NCBI GenBank assembly: GCA_014885115.2
Contig: WKLE02000148.1
Span: 17,094-30,580 of the forward strand
DNA: 13,487 bases
From: Asterionellopsis glacialis
Lineage: Eukaryota > Bacillariophyta > Plagiogrammaphyceae > Rhaphoneidales > Asterionellopsidaceae
Direction: 5' to 3'
Shown one piece after another: positions 8,196 to 13,487 of the stretch (the stretch's first letter is position 1; each line of letters opens with the position of its first letter). The notes beneath the pieces were generated by a model that saw only the letters and a program-made list of their open reading frames with translations, was not told the origin of the DNA and made no database searches. The translations under genes and the position numbers were made by a program.

Positions 8196-8852
8196 ATGCC
8201 ACACGAGATTAGAGCTCAACGAGAATCACCGAAAGATAGAGAATCCCTTCAAAGTTGGAACGATGTTAATCTTCTGCACACAACCAACTCCTCTCCTAGG
8301 ATTGAACATAAAGAGTACATTTACGAGATGGAGACTTCGAGCAAGCAGCCTATGGAAAAATCAAAGAGAAAGCTTTACAGAGAACAAAGAAGAAGGCGAT
8401 ATTCGGCCTCAGATTCTGCTCTCGGGAAACGCTTCGATAGAATAGAAGCCCTTGACGACAAGAACGCATTGCTCTCAAGATCCACTCATACCCGTCGTTC
8501 CGTTATGATCTCGGAGGATTTCTCGCGAGTAAAGTCATCGAGCGTTTATTTTCCGTCAAGCCAAGAGCAAAACAAGGTATGCGAACAACATGATCAAAGC
8601 TTTCTTGGGAAACTATTCGGAAAGGGGAAACAAAATCTGGAAGACTCCCTCATGGAACAAATGTCGAGAATGCAACGCCTGCACAAACAGCAAATTGCAG
8701 AACTAGAACTAAAGATACAACAGAGGGAAGTTGCTATTAAAACCCTAGAGAGCGCCCTATCTATCCAAGGGGATAAGGTAAGTGGTCTCCAACAAGAAAT
8801 CGAGATACTTAGAGGGGGGAAACAGAAGGATGAAATGAGATACAGCTGTTGA
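8196..8852 (+). CDS. Hypothetical protein with basic patch and C-terminal coiled coil
   Basis: A complete frame of 218 residues; the ATG has an in-frame TAA 9 nt upstream (8187), so the start is secure unless an intron lies upstream. I do not recognise the family. The N-terminal 50 residues are polar and probably disordered. Residues 55-68 form a strongly basic patch (KSKRKLYREQRRRR) that could act as a nuclear signal or nucleic-acid contact. It runs into RRYS (67-70), and a second site TRRSV lies at 99-103; both resemble basophilic-kinase targets. A short FLGKLFGKGK motif (136-145) precedes a heptad-rich coiled coil at about 147-207, with Leu/Ile/Met at spaced positions and many E, K and Q. 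There is no signal peptide or membrane segment, so the protein is probably cytosolic or nuclear and oligomeric. The stop is followed after 15 nt by a tandem 92-bp duplication likely to lie in the 3' UTR. Confidence 0.75.
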   Translation: MPHEIRAQRESPKDRESLQSWNDVNLLHTTNSSPRIEHKEYIYEMETSSKQPMEKSKRKLYREQRRRRYSASDSALGKRFDRIEALDDKNALLSRSTHTRRSVMISEDFSRVKSSSVYFPSSQEQNKVCEQHDQSFLGKLFGKGKQNLEDSLMEQMSRMQRLHKQQIAELELKIQQREVAIKTLESALSIQGDKVSGLQQEIEILRGGKQKDEMRYSC

Positions 8853-10868
8853 GAACCTTGCACTTATGCATCAGAGCAATAGACAAAAGAAGAGAAAGAG
8901 ACAAAAGGAAATAGAAAGATAAGAAAAGCGAACATACTATCTAGCCTATCTAGTTCGTAGCATCAGAGCAATAGACAAAAGAAGAGAAAGAGAAAAAAGG
9001 AAATAGAAAGATAAGAAAAGCGAACATACTATCTAGCCTGTCTAGTTCGTATTTTGTAGATAAAATTTACTAGTCGAAATTATTTGTAATATAATGTCTT
9101 TTGTCCCCAGAAAATTCAATTCCACGTCTATTACTTCCTCATACTTCGCAACCTTGCTCTTGTGCTCATCACTTCTTATTTACCATATATAGTTACCCTC
9201 GCATATCTTTTTGATATTTTGAGCACCATCAGCTAAGTTTTTTTAATTAAAAGCTAGTATCGAGAAAACTGCAATTCATTGCCGCTGGAACAATCTTTTA
9301 GAGAATAGTAGCATTATAAACAGACAGATAAAATCCAAGGAAGTTTTACTTGGAATACTTTGTTACTATATATGATTTCTACTACGCAGAATATTTTTCC
9401 TTTCTGTCCTTCATCAAATTCAATGGTGATGCATCAGGTAATATCATTATGACATTATGAAATGTTGAAATCAACAATCAATATGAAATTGAATGGTACA
9501 GGTTGTCCGAGCCACTGTTCTCAAATGGGACATAATGCATAATTTATTTATTGATGACATTAAATCGATCTTTTTGGAGTATGCGTAGGAATGCTCAGAC
9601 CGCACCTGCGGTACCTGTACCTGGTACTTGGAAAGGAACCTCGAAAAGTAGAGGTACTGTAGCAGCAGCTACTTTATCAGTCCTCTCGATAATATAAATA
9701 CCTGGTATGGCCGTGTTGCAATACTCGTAGACATAAAAATCTATTGCCAGAGTTTTGCAGCAGTATCCACAGAATGTTTCATGTAAAAAATAGATGTGTT
9801 GTACCGAAATATGAAATATCTGTTGAGATGTTCACGGAAAAAAATGATGGTGTGGCGATACTCAATAAATGAGTACGAGTACGACTACCTTTTTGTTAGC
9901 ACCTAAATAGTCCCAACATGAACTGCTCTGAATGTACTTGGGACACCTTGTACCTGTACAGTACCAGGCATTCGGAACCCCGTATTTACCAGGTAGGTCC
10001 TGGTACTAGCGCTACTGACATACAATAAATATGATTGTCATGAAAAGAGGTCAAAACAATAGTCCTCTATGATAAGGTATTCTTATTTACATACAGCATT
10101 TTTAATAAGAAATATCCTCTCACGATCGGTATTTATGATGGTCGGTTTTTTTAAGACTAAGTTTACATACATTGAGTCATCTTATTCTTACAACACAACA
10201 TTTCATCTATTTACACACGATAGCATTATTAGGTACGTACATACATGGTACCTGTATTACTACTAGTGAGGGTGAAATACCGCTTGATTAAAAGGAGACA
10301 ATTTTAGAGGCGGAAAATATTGTATACAAGCTCTTACACTGTTGTAAAAATCGTACTTCCTACAGCACCTGGTACCAGTCATATCACTAGCTACGCACGA
10401 CTAGTCATCTATCGTTGCCAGAGCGAAAACTCCACCTCTAGAGAGACTCTAGTGCTTTCATCGGCATCCCTGGATTGGAGAAAATGTTTTCAGAATCTTA
10501 CCGAAGTTGAAAATGGCGGCGGGTATGCAGAAAAATCAAGCTGATCTCGAATTTAACTAATGCAGCATATTATTGTGGAGGTGTTTGGTACTGTATTATA
10601 ATTACCTGTGCGATACAAGGTAGTCTCAAAAAAATCATTGCTCATCAAAACTATTTCTACTACATCCAGAGATAAAGTTTGAAAGAGAATACATAAGTCA
10701 CTTTAACAGGCATGCTCAAAAATGTGACCAAGAAAAGATATATCAGCGCAATATTGGTTTAGAACAAAAATATTATTACTAGTTGTTACTAGATATGCAT
10801 AGCGATTTTCTTAAAACTGTTGATCTCTTCTTTTCAATCTCTTTTATAATGACTCTTGTTGATTTTGG
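8853..10868. other. Convergent 2-kb spacer, no convincing gene
   Basis: Both flanking genes point into this spacer. It begins with the 92-bp tandem duplication (8868-9051). After that it is AT-rich, with a dense run of GTACC-type palindromes from about 9610 to 10378, including GGTACCTGTACC at 9610-9621, a 9-bp inverted repeat AGTACCAGG/CCTGGTACT at 9960-9968 and 9999-10007, and CTGGTACCAG at 10369-10378. The short frames at 10069-10266 and 10320-10544 look like chance. Confidence 0.6.
8868..9051. repeat. 92-bp tandem duplication, 90/92 identical
   Basis: Copy 1 is 8868-8959 and copy 2 is 8960-9051. They differ only at 8902/8994 (C/A) and 8948/9040 (A/G). The first 65 or so bases of each copy are almost entirely purine on the plus strand; the end is mixed (CTATCTAGCC...TAGTTCGTA). 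High identity indicates a recent duplication. It starts 15 nt after the stop codon of the coiled-coil gene and so probably falls in that transcript's 3' UTR. Confidence 0.93.
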
Positions 10869-11486
10869 TTATCTATCTGAGTAGGCTGCCAAGGTACTCT
10901 CCATGCTGTCTCTTCTCGTGGCTGTATTACCAGGACCAGCTCCACCGGCGTTAAATGAATAGGCAGAACTTCCCACGCTGTCCCTTCTTCCTGCGGAATA
11001 CATAGAACTGCAAACGCTATCTCTTCTCCCCGGTGCACCCATTGCACTGTCTCCGTAGTTGGGATTCCACCCAGTCAGTTGCTGATCTGGATCCATCATA
11101 ATGTCATCCTGATGGTAATAGTTTTGATGATTTTCCATTGTCCCCGTGTAATCCGAATTGCTCGTACTATATCCAGCAGAAGCCTGAGTCAAACTTGGGT
11201 CTTCACGATAACTATCTGGTTGTATTGATCGACTCGTTGGAAAGTCAACGATCAATCCATCATCACCTTCATTGCTGAGATTGTGATTCGCTGTTGCGAA
11301 GCCCATTGGTGCGTGAGTTGCATTCATGTGATGATGACGATTATCACTTTGGATAATTTGAGTGGAGTTGCTACTCAAATCTCGAATGACCTGTCTTTGT
11401 GCCCGCAGAGTGTGCTCAGTCACAGATCCACGTCGGGGGTACCGTCTCCTTGGAGGCTGGGATGATCCTTGGCTATTTGATGACAT
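10869..11486 (-). CDS. Hypothetical low-complexity protein with RRxS repeats
   Basis: 205 residues from the ATG at 11486-11484 to the TAA at 10869-10871. The frame is open a little further upstream, but only to a TTG (11513), so the ATG is preferred. I do not recognise the family. The protein is polar and rich in S, N, D, G, Y and Q, with no membrane segment or signal peptide, and is probably disordered. Four RRxS sites are visible: RRGS at 18-21, and three RRDS copies at 154-157, 167-170 and 191-194, each followed by a Ser/Tyr-rich stretch (VCSSMYS, VGSSAYS, MESTLAAYS). RRxS is the classic protein kinase A/AGC-kinase consensus, so a regulated phosphoprotein is plausible but is inference. Spacing of 13 and 24 residues suggests a decaying tandem repeat. 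A HHH (51-53) and a DDIMMDPDQQ segment show no known domain. Confidence 0.72.
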   Translation of the reverse strand: MSSNSQGSSQPPRRRYPRRGSVTEHTLRAQRQVIRDLSSNSTQIIQSDNRHHHMNATHAPMGFATANHNLSNEGDDGLIVDFPTSRSIQPDSYREDPSLTQASAGYSTSNSDYTGTMENHQNYYHQDDIMMDPDQQLTGWNPNYGDSAMGAPGRRDSVCSSMYSAGRRDSVGSSAYSFNAGGAGPGNTATRRDSMESTLAAYSDR

Positions 11487-13487
11487 GATATGCTTCACGG
11501 GCACTTTATCCAAATGAGAAAGACAGGATTGCTTTTAGCGGTAATAGATCTGTGCAAAATGCAAGGATTAGGACGTAAAGTTACAGACACTCAGACTGCA
11601 AATAAGAACCGAAATGCTGTAGTGTTTTCTTCTTCTGTGTGGTTCAAGAAGTATTGTTTCGTCCTCTACCTGGTAGGTGTGGTGCAAAGAACAATGATTT
11701 GGTAAATAAGTTAGGACGTTGACGGTATTCCTCCCGAGTATGTCGTTTACTTTGGGAAGACATTGTACTTTAAAGGCCATACGGCAAGCACCGGGCAGCA
11801 GTAAACCAGGTGCGTATACCTTGTACCAGGTACAGGGGAATTAACTTGTTATCCAGGTACATCCCCAGCAACAGTTTCAAAGTTGACAGGTAGGGTCCAA
11901 CGGTGAACTGGTACATCACTGAAAATGGAAAAGAAGAAAGAAAGCGAATTCTGAGTCATCGAAACTCTTTTACTGTACCTTGCCTCTATTTTCGAAACAA
12001 TAATAGTACAATTAATAAGAATCACTATGAAGTATAATGTTCGAAATCAAAAATTCTTCTCTTGTGATGCCCTTAAAAGGATAACTAAAGAATTAGTAAA
12101 ATGACTTTCAAAGATTAATTACAAAATAATACTAGTAACTATCACAGTTTTAGTTTTAGGTTCAAAAACTCTTTCCTATTTTGACGTCCATAGACCTTCA
12201 ATTCACGAATTTAGTATTGTAGGTACTGGGATTGAATCGTGAGCAATTTCAATAATTAACCAATCAGAAGTGCTAAAAACACCGTAGATGAGTACAGCGA
12301 TGCTTCTGTTCGATTCTGTTTAGGGAAGTCATCGTAGGGATAGTCATTGAGGTCTTGTTCACGAATGGCCCATTTAAGCAATGATATGCACATGTTGAGC
12401 AGATTTGATTATCATAAATGCTTTGACGTAGGGTCCTACTATGAATTGTATATGAACTTTGATACTCCCTGGATGATACTCTGTGGTCTGCATAAACAAA
12501 AACTGGGTTTTCTGTCGACGTTCTTTTTTTACTTCGCTGCAATGACCTCCTGAAAATGGTTTCTTCTTACAATGCACACCCGGTACTACCTAGTAATTGG
12601 GAGTACTCAGTAGCCTGTTCATGATCACCAGTCAAGCCCATAAATGCACAAAAGCTTGACTCTCAAGATTTGGCACATCTACAAGAAGAGGTCTGCCATT
12701 AGCTGATGCATGTGACTGTAAGATTATGCCATTTTCTCCTTTACTTAACAATAATCAAAGAAGAACACAGACTAGTTCAACTCCTGTACCAGGTATCCTG
12801 CCAAATGATACCAGCTACTACCACTAGTAGTATGGATGCAATCATATTAAACACATGATTGTAATCACAAATCACAAAAATCTTCTATAGTAAACAAGTT
12901 CTTCAATTCCTGCCCTTGGGGAAACTTTCACACTACTATCAACCATCATATTTTTAATCTTCTTTAATGAGAAAAATAAGAGGTTCTTTGTAAATAAATG
13001 CTTTTTGGGGGGTGAAGAGGACACAACAATACACCATAGTATTAGCTACATTCTTTATTACTCCGAAGGTATTTCAATGCCTTACCTAAAGTATACTTTT
13101 GTGGATGGATGATTGGTAGAACTTTCTGTTTGATATCCAGGGAGATGCTATCTCCTAGATAAAGTGCTCATCTGGTGTTTGAGGCAGTTGATGGCATTGG
13201 TGCTGTTGGTCAATTGGCCACTAGACTGTTGGCAATTGGCAATGATTGAGTCTGGCATCAATGTTGAGAGGCTGGTTGACTTCATCATTATCATGTTGAT
13301 GCCCTTTACCCAGGCATTTTGTAGGAACTTGATCTCTTGTTTTACATTGAATTCTTTGATCATACCAGCAGTAAATAAAATAAATATTATTGAATCTCAA
13401 TGATCAGCAGTATTAATTTTGGAAAGGTTGACAATCAACTAACAAGTAATGTGCAATAGCCTTGTAGTGGTGCCTCATTGACCTAAT
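11487..13487. other. 2-kb spacer to the right edge, no convincing gene
   Basis: This is upstream of the minus-strand RRxS gene and should contain its promoter. Palindromic GTACC words continue: CTACCTGGTAGG at 11667-11678, GTACCAGGTAC at 11823-11833 and GTACCAGGTA at 12786-12795. Other inverted repeats are TACTAC/GTAGTA near 12815-12833, CAATCAT/ATGATTG at 12839-12861 and GGAGAT-GCT-ATCTCC at 13141-13155. The last 340 bp are less AT-rich and hold overlapping frames on both strands (13148-13363 minus, 13164-13403 plus) plus an edge frame on the minus strand (13413-13487). None can be assigned, though a gene or element entering from the right cannot be excluded. Confidence 0.5.

Noticed and set aside
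8868..9051. CRISPR-like array
   Set aside because: There are only two directly abutting 92-bp copies with no spacers, in a eukaryotic context. This is a simple tandem duplication.
11487..11513. N-terminal extension of the RRxS protein to 11513
   Set aside because: It begins with TTG; nuclear eukaryotic genes normally start at ATG, and the ATG at 11486 is available.
12150..12330. GTTC-like T-loop words suggesting a tRNA (GGTTCAA near 12160, GTTCGATTC near 12310)
   Set aside because: The flanking bases do not form a T stem, and no matching acceptor, D or anticodon arms were found.
12273..12577. Overlapping 67-89 codon frames
   Set aside because: Three frames in both orientations over the same bases with no recognisable pattern.
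13413..13487. Edge frame on the minus strand possibly spliced to 13363-13148
   Set aside because: The only phase-compatible intron I found would be about 37 nt with a weak acceptor, and neither segment matches a family I know.

Overview
The window looks like nuclear DNA of a eukaryotic microalga, most likely a diatom. This is an inference. The support is a tail-out, single-pass membrane protein with repeated 'LSxDG' beta-propeller blades (a type I associate with diatoms and some marine bacteria), a SETD9-type SET-domain protein with a mitochondrial-like leader, one clear short spliceosomal intron (92 nt), 1.2-2 kb gene-poor spacers, and many short GTACC-type palindromes. No bacterial operon structure, rRNA, tRNA or CRISPR array was found.

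Layout: (1) 1-661, minus strand: the 5' part of a gene cut by the left edge. Exon 1 (661-211) joins through a 92-nt intron to a second exon running off the window. (2) 1876-3519, plus: a complete 547-residue SETD9-like SET-domain protein. (3) 3703-6110, minus: a large membrane-anchored seven-blade propeller gene. Its amino-terminal part is in a different frame from the rest; the break lies in a stretch of four 16-residue repeats and is either a small intron or an indel. (4) 8196-8852, plus: a 218-residue unknown protein with a basic patch and a C-terminal coiled coil, followed by a 92-bp tandem duplication. (5) 10869-11486, minus: a 205-residue unknown low-complexity protein with four RRxS motifs. 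Spacers at 662-1875, 6111-8195, 8853-10868 and 11487-13487 hold short repeats and palindromes but no convincing gene.

How it fits together: genes 1 and 3 are probably paralogues in the same orientation, with the SETD9-like gene on the opposite strand between them. Both carry a D-(N)-Y-(I/V)-R-P-x-L-P-x-H motif near the N-terminus and a P-S-L-G-Y motif further on, which in gene 3 precedes the membrane helix. This predicts that the DNA just left of the window encodes a second membrane helix and propeller. I see no evidence that the other genes act in one pathway. The window is best read as ordinary diatom genes with one local gene-family duplication, plus noncoding sequence rich in palindromes.
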